DNA of 64,000 nucleotides from an uncultured Opitutales bacterium (GTDB lineage Bacteria > Verrucomicrobiota > Verrucomicrobiia > Opitutales > Intestinicryptomonadaceae), in NCBI GenBank assembly GCA_944389315.1, contig CALXLX010000043.1, positions 1-64,000 of the forward strand, read 5' to 3'. This document shows positions 56,532 through 64,000 of this stretch, piece after piece. Made by a program: the position numbers and the translations under genes. Position 1 is the first letter of the stretch. Every line of letters starts with the position of its first letter. The notes under the pieces were generated by a model. It did not search any database. It was not told the DNA's origin and saw only the letters and a list, made by a program, of their open reading frames with translations.

Positions 56532-56560
56532 TTGACGGAAAAACGCGTTTTTTTTATTAT
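56532..56560 (+). promoter_or_regulatory. Strong promoter with a palindrome in its spacer
   Basis: TTGACG (56532-56537), a 17-base spacer and TATTAT (56555-56560): near-consensus elements with optimal spacing. The spacer contains a perfect 14-base palindrome AAAAACGCGTTTTT (56539-56552), a likely repressor or DNA-bending site. It drives the membrane protein gene at 56592. Confidence 0.65.
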
Positions 56561-56591
56561 ATTTTAAATTCTACTATTTATTCATAAACAG

Positions 56592-58463
56592 ATGAGATCT
56601 TCCTTTCTTATATTTCTATTGGTGTGCATAGGCGCGGGCTACTTTTACTACGAAACCCAGATGCGCAAGCCAAAGCCCGTACAGACCTCGGACGACGCGG
56701 AGATAGCCGCCCAGGTGATGGACGCCCAAGTGGAGGACTACACCGCCCCGGAGGCCTCCGACAAGCTGACGCAGAGGCTCATGATAGAGGCTCGCAAGCA
56801 GTTTCCCGAGGCCTCGCAGGAGGCCCACGAGTCTTGGGTAAACGCGCAGAAGGCCGCAAAGCAGAAGATAGACGAGCTGAAGGTGCCCTCGTTCATACCC
56901 GAGAGCGAATACAAAAACTTGAGGGCCCACATAAACGATGCCAATCCGTTTCAATACCAAAATCAATACATAGCGCTGAAGAAGGCCTTTGGCGCCATAG
57001 CGGACATGGAGAGGATATCCAAGGCCAACGGGGTAGACACGGCCGACTTCAAGGAAAAGCGCCTGGAGATAGAGAAGAAGTTCAGGTTTGACTACGGCAA
57101 GCAGAGCGAGTTTATGGGCGAGTACGCCATGGCAAAGCGCAAGATGGACTCTTATAAGAATTCTCTTTCGGAGGCTGAATTCAAGCTTCGGACAGAAAAC
57201 GCCATGAAGAAATACCCCTTTTCCCCCGCCGATGCAGTGAAGGAATTTGCCGACCAGTGCGCTGCGGCAGACCGCATAGAAAGCGAATTTTCCGATCCAA
57301 AATATGCCGCGAGGCTCCGCATTGCGGAGAACGAGTTTCCCTTCGACTATGTGAAGCGCTACGAGAGTATGAAGGCCTCGTCCGACATAACCCAAACCAA
57401 AGGGGCAGTCGCCCTCATGGATTTGAAGAACGCCCGTGGGGAGCCAATATCTACGGAGCCGATTTTCCTCATGAGGACCATTACCGGGGCCAAGCCTGCG
57501 ACGCTTACGAGCCTTAGGGGGCGCAAGGTTCTGCTCATGCCGTTCTTCGTGCCGGAGGAGGGCAACAAATACACATTTGAGAACGGCAAGGAGACGATAG
57601 TCTGTTCAAAATTCATATGCTCCAAGGACTATCCCATAACATGTTTCTTCCCCGATTCTGAACCCCAGACGACCCCGGCGGTATTCATGACTACTTCCGC
57701 TTTGGCGGAGATAAGCGGGCTGCCTGAGATAGCCATAGGGCCGAACAATGTGGGAGTGCTGAGCATGGACGCGGTGGTTCCGTCGGTAACGGGAGACGCG
57801 CACATAAGGCTTGAGAGCCCGCTGAAGTCATTTCCTGCGGGCTGCGTGATGATAGACAAGGCAACAGGGGTTTATATTTCGCTCTCGGTAGATTATCCCC
57901 GCGCGCCCTATCTGCCGGAGAGGGCCTCCCTACCCTCTGCGGACACCCTCGTGGGGTCCGACACTCCCGACGCGCGCGTGTACAGAAATCTTATATTGCG
58001 CCTGAGCACCTTTGACAGGGTCTTCCGCGAGAAGCAGGAGCTTGGCATGAACAGGTTTGTAAAGCCCTCGGAGCTCGAGAATTGGGACGACTTAAAGAAG
58101 TCGGACATAGACGCCCAATACGCCGTTTTGGAAAACATATACAAGCGCTCCCGGGCCCTGGTAAAGTTCTTCATGACAAACAACCTCGATTCCATCGCCG
58201 AAGTCGAGGAGCTGAAGAAATTACACGAAAAGGCCGCCGACATAAGGAAAAAGTCATCAAAGGCTACGAGGGGCCAGTTGAGGGAGTACAGCACAACCCT
58301 GCTGTATTTTGTCAAAAACGACGTGGAAAAGATATCGCCTGAAAAATTCAATGCCGCCCTCAGGGAGGAGGCCGCCCACCAGCTCGAAATCCGCAAAATG
58401 ATTATCGACTACATAAATTCGGCGATAAAAGACGGCAACTTGGAGGCGCTCTATCCGCAATGA
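56592..58463 (+). CDS. Membrane-anchored protein with about five ~44-residue repeats and a beta-rich domain
   Basis: The 623-residue protein has an N-terminal membrane helix (SSFLIFLLVCIGAGYFYY) and then about five tandem helical units centred on aromatic motifs. They lie near residues 71 (FPEASQEAHESW), 120 (FQYQNQY), 164 (FRFDYGKQSEF), 208 (YPFSPADAV) and 249 (FPFDYVKRYES). A beta-rich domain (about 285-435) holds SFPAGCVMIDKATGVYISL, which resembles the last strands of trypsin-like folds but lacks a clear catalytic serine motif, so I would call it a degenerate protease-like domain at most. The C-terminus is helical. No family was recognised. It has its own strong promoter and an immediate ATG at 56592. 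Confidence 0.65.
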   Translation: MRSSFLIFLLVCIGAGYFYYETQMRKPKPVQTSDDAEIAAQVMDAQVEDYTAPEASDKLTQRLMIEARKQFPEASQEAHESWVNAQKAAKQKIDELKVPSFIPESEYKNLRAHINDANPFQYQNQYIALKKAFGAIADMERISKANGVDTADFKEKRLEIEKKFRFDYGKQSEFMGEYAMAKRKMDSYKNSLSEAEFKLRTENAMKKYPFSPADAVKEFADQCAAADRIESEFSDPKYAARLRIAENEFPFDYVKRYESMKASSDITQTKGAVALMDLKNARGEPISTEPIFLMRTITGAKPATLTSLRGRKVLLMPFFVPEEGNKYTFENGKETIVCSKFICSKDYPITCFFPDSEPQTTPAVFMTTSALAEISGLPEIAIGPNNVGVLSMDAVVPSVTGDAHIRLESPLKSFPAGCVMIDKATGVYISLSVDYPRAPYLPERASLPSADTLVGSDTPDARVYRNLILRLSTFDRVFREKQELGMNRFVKPSELENWDDLKKSDIDAQYAVLENIYKRSRALVKFFMTNNLDSIAEVEELKKLHEKAADIRKKSSKATRGQLREYSTTLLYFVKNDVEKISPEKFNAALREEAAHQLEIRKMIIDYINSAIKDGNLEALYPQ

Positions 58464-58700
58464 TAGGCGTTTTCGGATGAGCGGGGAGAAATCGCGCATC
58501 CGGCGGCAAATATGCGCGCCCGCCGGACGGCGGACGCTAAAGGCGCTATATGCTTATGTGTATTTCCCGCATATAGGCATGCCTCGACCGACGGCATAAC
58601 ACAAACCGTCAAGACGATATAAGACCAAACGCCGCCTGACTAAAGCGCCAACGGGGAGAAATCCGGGCTTATCTTATGCGGGGCATGTCCGCAAAAACCA

Positions 58701-61700
58701 TCAGTCGAATTTTCCATTTTGATAGTTTGCAAGAAGGGTTTCCGCCTCTTTCATCTGCTCGGCGGACAAGCGCTTGGAAAGCGAATCTGCATTTTTCGCG
58801 GCCGGAAGGTATCCGTTCTTTTCCGAAAGTTTATACCATGCGTATGCCCTGGCGGAATCGCGCTTTGCGAAGCTGTCTGAATCAAGCAGCTCGCCGAGCC
58901 TAAATTGGGCGAGGCTATCGCCCTGCCTGGCGGACTTTCCAAACCATTTTAGAGCCTCGTCAAGATCGCGCTTAACGCCTACTGCGTTTACATAGCAGGC
59001 CCCGAGCGCGCATTGGGCCGGAGCATTGTTCTGGGCTGCGGCCTTCTGGTACCATTTTACGGCTTCGCTATGGTTTAACTCCACCCCGAGGCCTTTTTCG
59101 TACAGAGCCCCCAAATTGTACTGCGCGTTGGGAGATTTTCTCTCCGCCGCCTTGGCAAACCACTTTGCAGCCTCGGCGTAGTTCTGCTCAATGCCCGTGC
59201 CGTCCTTATAGCAGTTGGCAAGCGCAAACTGGGCGCGTATTAACCCTCCCTGGGCAAGCTCCTTATAGAGCTTTACCGCCTCGGGGAAGTTCTGTTCAAC
59301 GCCTTTGCCGTTAAAATAACAGTCAGCGAGATTGGACTTCGCTATATTATATCCCTGACTGGCGGCTTTCTTGTACCATTTGACAGCTTCCGCGTGGTCC
59401 TGCTTTACTCCCTCGCCCATCGCATAACAAACTCCAAGATTATTCTGCGCTCTGGCGTATCCTTTATCGGCGGCCTGCCTGTATAGCTGGGCGGCTTTTA
59501 CTAAATCTTTTTCCACTCCCGAACCACTCTCGTACATGTATCCGAGATTGCATATGGCCCTCTCATACCCCTGGTCAGCGGCCTTCTGGTACAGCTGGAC
59601 GGCTTTTACCAAATCTTTTTCCACTCCCAACCCATTCTTATACATATATCCGAGATTGCATATGGCTCTCGCATACCCCTGGTCAGCGGCCTTCTGGTAC
59701 AGCTGGACGGCCTTTGCCAAATCCTTTTCCACTCCCGAACCACTCTCGTACATGTATCCAAGAGAGCATATGGCCACATCATACTCCTGATCAGCGGCCC
59801 TCTTATACCATTTGACAGCCTCGGCGTAGTCCTGCTCGACTCCCTTGCCATGATTATAGCAAACTCCAAGATTATTCTGCGCCATGTAGTATCCTTTATC
59901 TGCGGCCTGTCTGTATAGCTGGGCGGCCTTTGCCAAATCCTTTTCCACTCCCACCCCATTCTCGTACATGTATCCGAGACTAACCATGGCAATAGTATCA
60001 CCCTGGTTGATCGCCATCTGGTAGCATTTGATCGCCTCAACATAATCTTTCTTTAACTTATAGCAAACAGCAAGGCCTCTCAGCCCTTCACAATGGCCTT
60101 TATCCGCTGACTGCCTATATAGCTCTATGGCCTTGTTCAAATCTTGTTCAACGCCGAGTCCTTCCCTGTAAAGAAAAGCAATATTGCGTATGGAATAATC
60201 ATTTCCCTGGGCGGCGGCTTTCCTGTACCATTTGAGGGCCTCAACATAATCTTGTTTCACGCCTTTGCCGGATTCATAACAGGATCCCAACGCATTCTGC
60301 GCTCTGGAATTTCCCTTTTCCGCAGACTGCCTATATAACTCCACAGCCTTAACCAAATCCTTTTCTACCCCAAAACCATTCTCATACATAAATCCAAGAT
60401 TATTTATGGCCATATCATAACCCTGCGCGGCAGACATCTCGAACAGTCTGAGAGCCTCGGCATAATTCTGTTTTACCCCTTTGCCGGATTTATAACAAAC
60501 CCCAAGATTATTCTGCGCGTGGGAATCTCCTTTCTCCGCGGCCTGCCTAAATAATTCTACGGCTTTCTCCAAATCTTTTTTAACGCCCAACCCGTCGCGG
60601 TACATAATGCCAAGATTGCCGATGGCAACATCATATCCCTGAGCAACGGCTTTCTCGTACCATTTGATAGCCTCGGCGTAATCCTGCTTTACGCCTTTAC
60701 CAAACTTATAATAAATAGCTATGTTATTCTGCCCTAAGGCATTGCCATTCTTTGCGGCCTGCATAAACAACTCTGCCGCTTTGACAAAATCTTTTTCTAC
60801 GCCCAATCCGTCATTGTACATAAACCCAAGAGAACAGATGGCAACATCGTATCCCTGGTCGGCGGCTTTCTTATACCATTTGATAGCCTCCGCATAATCC
60901 TGCTTTACACCTTCGCCGTATTTATAGCAATCCCCAAGGCGATCCTGCGCATATGCGTATCCCTGGTCGGCGGCTTTCTTGTACCATTTGACAGCCTCCG
61001 CGTAATCCTGCTTTACACCTTCGCCGTATTTATAGCAATCTCCAAGGCGATCCTGCGCATATACGTATCCCCGGTCGGCGGCTTTCTTGTACCATTTGAC
61101 AGCCTCCGCATAATCCCGCTTTACACCTTCGCCTTTTCTATAAATATCGCCAAGAGTCAGGGCCGCGTCTATGTATCCGTTTTCCAAAGCTTTCTTGTAC
61201 CATTTGATAGCCTCGGCGTAATCCTGCTTTACTCCTTCGCCGAACTGATAACATGATCCGAGATTATACTGCGCCCTGGGGTATCCCTTCTCCGCGGCCT
61301 GCCTATATAACTCCACAGCCTTGCTCAAATCTTCATCAACGAAAATATATTGGGAGAATTCCCCAAGATTATTTATAGCGTATGCGTCTCCTTGCTTTGC
61401 GGCTTCGCTATACCATTTATAGGCCTCCTTGTAGTCCTGCCTGACTCCGGCTCCAATTTGGTAAAGAAATGCCAGATTATTCTGCGCGTAAACATTTCCT
61501 TTCTCCGCTGCCTGCTTGTATAGCTGAAAGGCCTTGGAGAGATTTTTTTCAACCCCACTGCCCGTTTCATACATTTTGCCAAGCAAGACGGCTGCGTCCA
61601 AATATCCGTTTTCAATGGCCCTTAAATACCATTTCTCCGCCTTCTGCGGATTGTAGCGCTCGTTCTGTTCATCGCTATACATAGCGCCTAAGGCGTACTG

Positions 61701-61829
61701 GGCTTGGGGATTGCCCAAACTCGCGGCTACATAGTCCCCATAAAATGGATCTGACAAATATGCGCGAGTAGCCATATATCCAAATACTACAGCCACTATG
61801 CCCACTATGATTCGTATAGCCTTTTTCAT
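58701..61829 (-). CDS. Sel1-repeat protein of about 27 repeats
   Basis: The 1042-residue protein has a membrane anchor or signal (IIVGIVAVVFGYMATRA) and about 27 Sel1 repeats of 36 residues, each with A-x-x-x-LG-x-x-Y and a G-x-GV-x-x-D/N turn. Two repeat types alternate through most of the array: an EKDLxKAxxLYRQAA type and a KQDYAEAxKWYKKAA type. This makes a 72-residue double unit, with local runs of one type near 60960-61190 and 59525-59760. Sel1 proteins act as protein-protein scaffolds, often in stress or host contact. It stands alone, and ATA-rich codon use fits the host genome. Confidence 0.9.
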   Translation of the reverse strand: MKKAIRIIVGIVAVVFGYMATRAYLSDPFYGDYVAASLGNPQAQYALGAMYSDEQNERYNPQKAEKWYLRAIENGYLDAAVLLGKMYETGSGVEKNLSKAFQLYKQAAEKGNVYAQNNLAFLYQIGAGVRQDYKEAYKWYSEAAKQGDAYAINNLGEFSQYIFVDEDLSKAVELYRQAAEKGYPRAQYNLGSCYQFGEGVKQDYAEAIKWYKKALENGYIDAALTLGDIYRKGEGVKRDYAEAVKWYKKAADRGYVYAQDRLGDCYKYGEGVKQDYAEAVKWYKKAADQGYAYAQDRLGDCYKYGEGVKQDYAEAIKWYKKAADQGYDVAICSLGFMYNDGLGVEKDFVKAAELFMQAAKNGNALGQNNIAIYYKFGKGVKQDYAEAIKWYEKAVAQGYDVAIGNLGIMYRDGLGVKKDLEKAVELFRQAAEKGDSHAQNNLGVCYKSGKGVKQNYAEALRLFEMSAAQGYDMAINNLGFMYENGFGVEKDLVKAVELYRQSAEKGNSRAQNALGSCYESGKGVKQDYVEALKWYRKAAAQGNDYSIRNIAFLYREGLGVEQDLNKAIELYRQSADKGHCEGLRGLAVCYKLKKDYVEAIKCYQMAINQGDTIAMVSLGYMYENGVGVEKDLAKAAQLYRQAADKGYYMAQNNLGVCYNHGKGVEQDYAEAVKWYKRAADQEYDVAICSLGYMYESGSGVEKDLAKAVQLYQKAADQGYARAICNLGYMYKNGLGVEKDLVKAVQLYQKAADQGYERAICNLGYMYESGSGVEKDLVKAAQLYRQAADKGYARAQNNLGVCYAMGEGVKQDHAEAVKWYKKAASQGYNIAKSNLADCYFNGKGVEQNFPEAVKLYKELAQGGLIRAQFALANCYKDGTGIEQNYAEAAKWFAKAAERKSPNAQYNLGALYEKGLGVELNHSEAVKWYQKAAAQNNAPAQCALGACYVNAVGVKRDLDEALKWFGKSARQGDSLAQFRLGELLDSDSFAKRDSARAYAWYKLSEKNGYLPAAKNADSLSKRLSAEQMKEAETLLANYQNGKFD

Positions 61830-62017
61830 AGCTTAAAACATACTAAAACTATTCAAGGTTTTCAAGTTTAGATATACACTGCAGGCGGACAAGAAGTTGC
61901 CGGAAACGCAAAAAATGTGAAATACATGCCAATGCAGATAATACGCGCATATCGGTAGGAGAAAATCCATACCGCACCCCATAAATGACGCCAAAGCCGA
62001 AGGAGGGAAAAATAAGT

Positions 62018-62515
62018 TTAAACTTCCAGCGACATTATATAGTCGTTCATATAAAAGCCCCCGCCGATGTCGAAATCTCCCTGGCGGACCTTTTGCATGC
62101 CCAGATGCTTATAAAACTCGAGAGCCTTGTTGTTGCGGTTTACATTCAGCTCTATCGTGCACTTTTCGGGCTGCAGAAACTTCACATGCTTCACCGCCCC
62201 CGCGAACATGAAGCCCCCCACTCCCTTGCCGCGCCATTCGGGCATTACATAGATTTTCTGGAGATGAAAGAGCTTATCGCCCTGCCTCTCCACCGAGACG
62301 TACCCGCACGGAGTCTCCCCGGAATACGCTATAAAATAAACGTGGCCGGATTCCATCTGCTGGCGCAGATTACGCTCCGAATACATCATATCCATCATAT
62401 ATTCCGTCTGCTCGGGAGTTAATATATCCTTGTATGCGTCGGGAAAGGCCACCGCGGCCATGGAGTGAATTAACGGTATGTCTTCAAGCGTGGCTTTTTT
62501 CAGTTCGAGAAACAT
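62018..62515 (-). CDS. GNAT-family N-acetyltransferase
   Basis: The 165-residue protein has the GNAT fold: an N-terminal LKKATLEDIPLIHSMAAVAF, the acetyl-CoA loop WRGKGVGGFMFAGAV (the R/Q-x-x-G-x-G/A pattern) and a C-terminal EFYKHLGMQKV. The substrate is unknown. The ATG at 62515 (MFLELKK) is favoured over an upstream GTG-type start because homologues begin near this block. It is transcribed alone. Confidence 0.88.
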   Translation of the reverse strand: MFLELKKATLEDIPLIHSMAAVAFPDAYKDILTPEQTEYMMDMMYSERNLRQQMESGHVYFIAYSGETPCGYVSVERQGDKLFHLQKIYVMPEWRGKGVGGFMFAGAVKHVKFLQPEKCTIELNVNRNNKALEFYKHLGMQKVRQGDFDIGGGFYMNDYIMSLEV

Positions 62516-62732
62516 TCTTTCTTTATGCAGGATTTTCTCCGCCCGCTCAAGCAAAATAATATATCTCCCCCGCAAGGGAAAAGCTCCACGGCGCGCCCAT
62601 TTTTAATGCCCCCCATAGGCGCAGCCGCGCGGGCATCTATGCCCCGCAGAAAAAAGGGAAAAGACGGCACCGCAAGCTAAAAATACCCGCAAGGCTGCCG
62701 CAAAACAAGTGCCCGCACCAGCCGCAGGACGC

Positions 62733-64000
62733 CTACTGCGCCGCGGAAGGCGCAGCCGGAGGAATGTCGTATATAACTATGCGGAACCCCGTCATGCGGC
62801 TTCTGGCATTCTTGCGCACATCGCTTACGGGAAAATCCATAAGGGCGTCTGTCTGCGATTGGGCGTTGCCGCCAACAGCTTTAAACGACGTCTCATGCGC
62901 GGACGACGAAGTAGTCAAAACAAACTCGGAGACGTTGCCCAAGATGTCGTAAAACCCCTTAGTATTGGGCTGCTTAGTGCCCACCGGGTGGGTTTTAGCG
63001 TCGGAATTGGTTATATTCCATGATATCGCGTTTAAGTCCGCATATTTCATGGATCCCAGCGCCGTCTTGTACATTTCCATTGAGGGCAAGGTCACCTTCC
63101 TGCCCAAGAGCCAGGAAAGCCTCTGGCAGAACTTCTCTGCGTCTTCGTACAAGACTGACTCAACCGGCAGCTTGTCCGAACGCACCCTCGACGGGTTATC
63201 CTGCATTATCTTAAAATAAAAATCCTGTGGGATTTCCGTCGCAAACATTCTGACATTATCAAACCCGTCGAGCTTTACGGCAGACTTGTTGACATACTCG
63301 AGAATCTGGGGAAGATCCCTGACCATATAGTTTATGTACCTCAGCTCCAACGCCAGGTTCTCCGAGAGCATTACGCTGTTCTTAAACTCGTTCCTAAAAC
63401 GCTCCACCTTGCGTATCAAATTGGAGGATATCTCGGCGACATCGCGGTAGGTGGCCTCGTAGAGCATTTTGTCGAGCCTGTACTTCTGCTCGAGTATCTC
63501 TGAGCCGAAACGGGAACTGTAAACCCTGTCGCGCTCGCGCATGTACTCCTTGGCGGCCTCGTCCGAAGCGCGCGCACTCTTGGGATAAAGAGAGTTCAAC
63601 TTGCGCTGGTCCTGGGCGGCGGCGACGTATTCGTCGGCGGCGCGCATGTAGTCGTTCGCCTTCTCCGCAGCCTTTGCGGCTGCAAGATGGGCGTCCAAAG
63701 AGGCCTCGAGCGGCATGGACTTAAGGGAGTCCAAATCCTGCTCCAAACGCTTCAGGCGCGCGAAATCGACATAGGAAGTGTTGGGGTACTCTATAGAAAG
63801 CTTCACGAACTTCTCTATCGCAAGCTCGAAACCGGCCTGAGCCTCCGACCAGCGCTTCTGGTCGCGCGCAGCATAGGCGGACTTCTCCGCATTAAGGCTC
63901 TCCTCGTAGAGCGGCTTTGCGGAAATCAGCCGCATCTTCCTCTCCAAGGTGGCTATCTTCTGAATGTTTTTATATTTCGAGAGGGGAAATTCCGAATTTA
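62733..64000 (-). CDS. Truncated protein with helical region and C-terminal FGE/SUMF1-like domain
   Basis: The frame remains open from the stop near 62733 to the window edge (upstream residues NSEFPLSKYKNIQKIATLERKM). The true start is therefore outside, and a TTG at 63947 is not needed. A coiled or TPR-like helical part (about 250 visible residues) is followed by a formylglycine-generating-enzyme-type domain: DAEKFCQRLSWLLGRKVTLP, then GFYDILGNVSEFVL and MTGFRIVIYD. The catalytic cysteines and the GGSW motif of active FGE are missing (GGNAQS instead), so it is probably a non-catalytic binding domain. Function unknown. Confidence 0.75.
   Translation of the reverse strand, partial: NSEFPLSKYKNIQKIATLERKMRLISAKPLYEESLNAEKSAYAARDQKRWSEAQAGFELAIEKFVKLSIEYPNTSYVDFARLKRLEQDLDSLKSMPLEASLDAHLAAAKAAEKANDYMRAADEYVAAAQDQRKLNSLYPKSARASDEAAKEYMRERDRVYSSRFGSEILEQKYRLDKMLYEATYRDVAEISSNLIRKVERFRNEFKNSVMLSENLALELRYINYMVRDLPQILEYVNKSAVKLDGFDNVRMFATEIPQDFYFKIMQDNPSRVRSDKLPVESVLYEDAEKFCQRLSWLLGRKVTLPSMEMYKTALGSMKYADLNAISWNITNSDAKTHPVGTKQPNTKGFYDILGNVSEFVLTTSSSAHETSFKAVGGNAQSQTDALMDFPVSDVRKNARSRMTGFRIVIYDIPPAAPSAAQ

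Overview
This 64 kb window is a densely coded bacterial chromosome segment of moderately high G+C. The best taxonomic reading is Verrucomicrobiota (PVC group), possibly an anaerobic, gut-type Opitutia/Puniceicoccales-like organism. Support comes from a small protein resembling a family I recall as restricted to Planctomycetes and Verrucomicrobia (3729-4118), three PEP-CTERM secreted proteins, a prepilin-like secreted protein of the type common in Verrucomicrobia/Lentisphaerae, a DUF481 barrel of PVC type and a full-length pyruvate:ferredoxin oxidoreductase. The placement is inference. Isoleucine is encoded mainly by ATA in most genes read, for example 15 of 17 codons in the gene at 33116-34012. 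I saw no rRNA, tRNA, CRISPR, phage or insertion sequence.

Layout: 1-41 is the start of a truncated secreted protein. 377-7459 (minus) holds sufCBD with a PVC-type small protein, preceded by carB with a good promoter. 7825-10193 (plus) is mgtE-nadD-rsfS. 10279-15825 (minus) carries an MmcQ/YjbR protein, a raffinose-synthase-like lipoprotein glycosidase and two tandem PEP-CTERM paralogues, most with their own terminators. 16059-17759 is a YgiQ radical SAM protein.

17996-26992 is the most distinctive accessory locus. It has an aldolase of the DapA/NanA family with an SSS sodium symporter (minus), a LacI-family regulator, and a rightward set of beta-helix protein, PEP-CTERM protein and Asp-box (sialidase-fold) protein. 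Two copies of an AAACGTTT-centred palindrome lie exactly in front of the aldolase operon and in front of the beta-helix gene. I infer a LacI-controlled regulon for taking apart an extracellular glycan, importing a sugar (acid) and cleaving it. The substrate cannot be read from the sequence.

27364-37586 contains a prepilin-like protein, a five-gene minus operon (LptF/G permease, purD, low-molecular-weight phosphatase, rpiB, glyA), a RodZ-like protein, a Dabb protein, a CCA-adding enzyme and a dimeric-type glycyl-tRNA synthetase. 37866-43298 is cstA-glnD-metallophosphoesterase, linking a carbon-starvation transporter with PII signalling. Then come coaC, rsmE, a thioredoxin-like/YyaL-like protein and nifJ.

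50480-64000 holds an AT-rich secreted protein with different codon use, a DUF481 barrel, an orphan hpnH (adenosylhopane synthase), a DinG-type helicase, a large membrane-anchored protein with about five repeats of ~44 residues under a strong promoter containing a 14-bp palindrome, a 1042-residue Sel1 protein with about 27 repeats, a GNAT acetyltransferase, and a truncated protein ending in an FGE-like domain.
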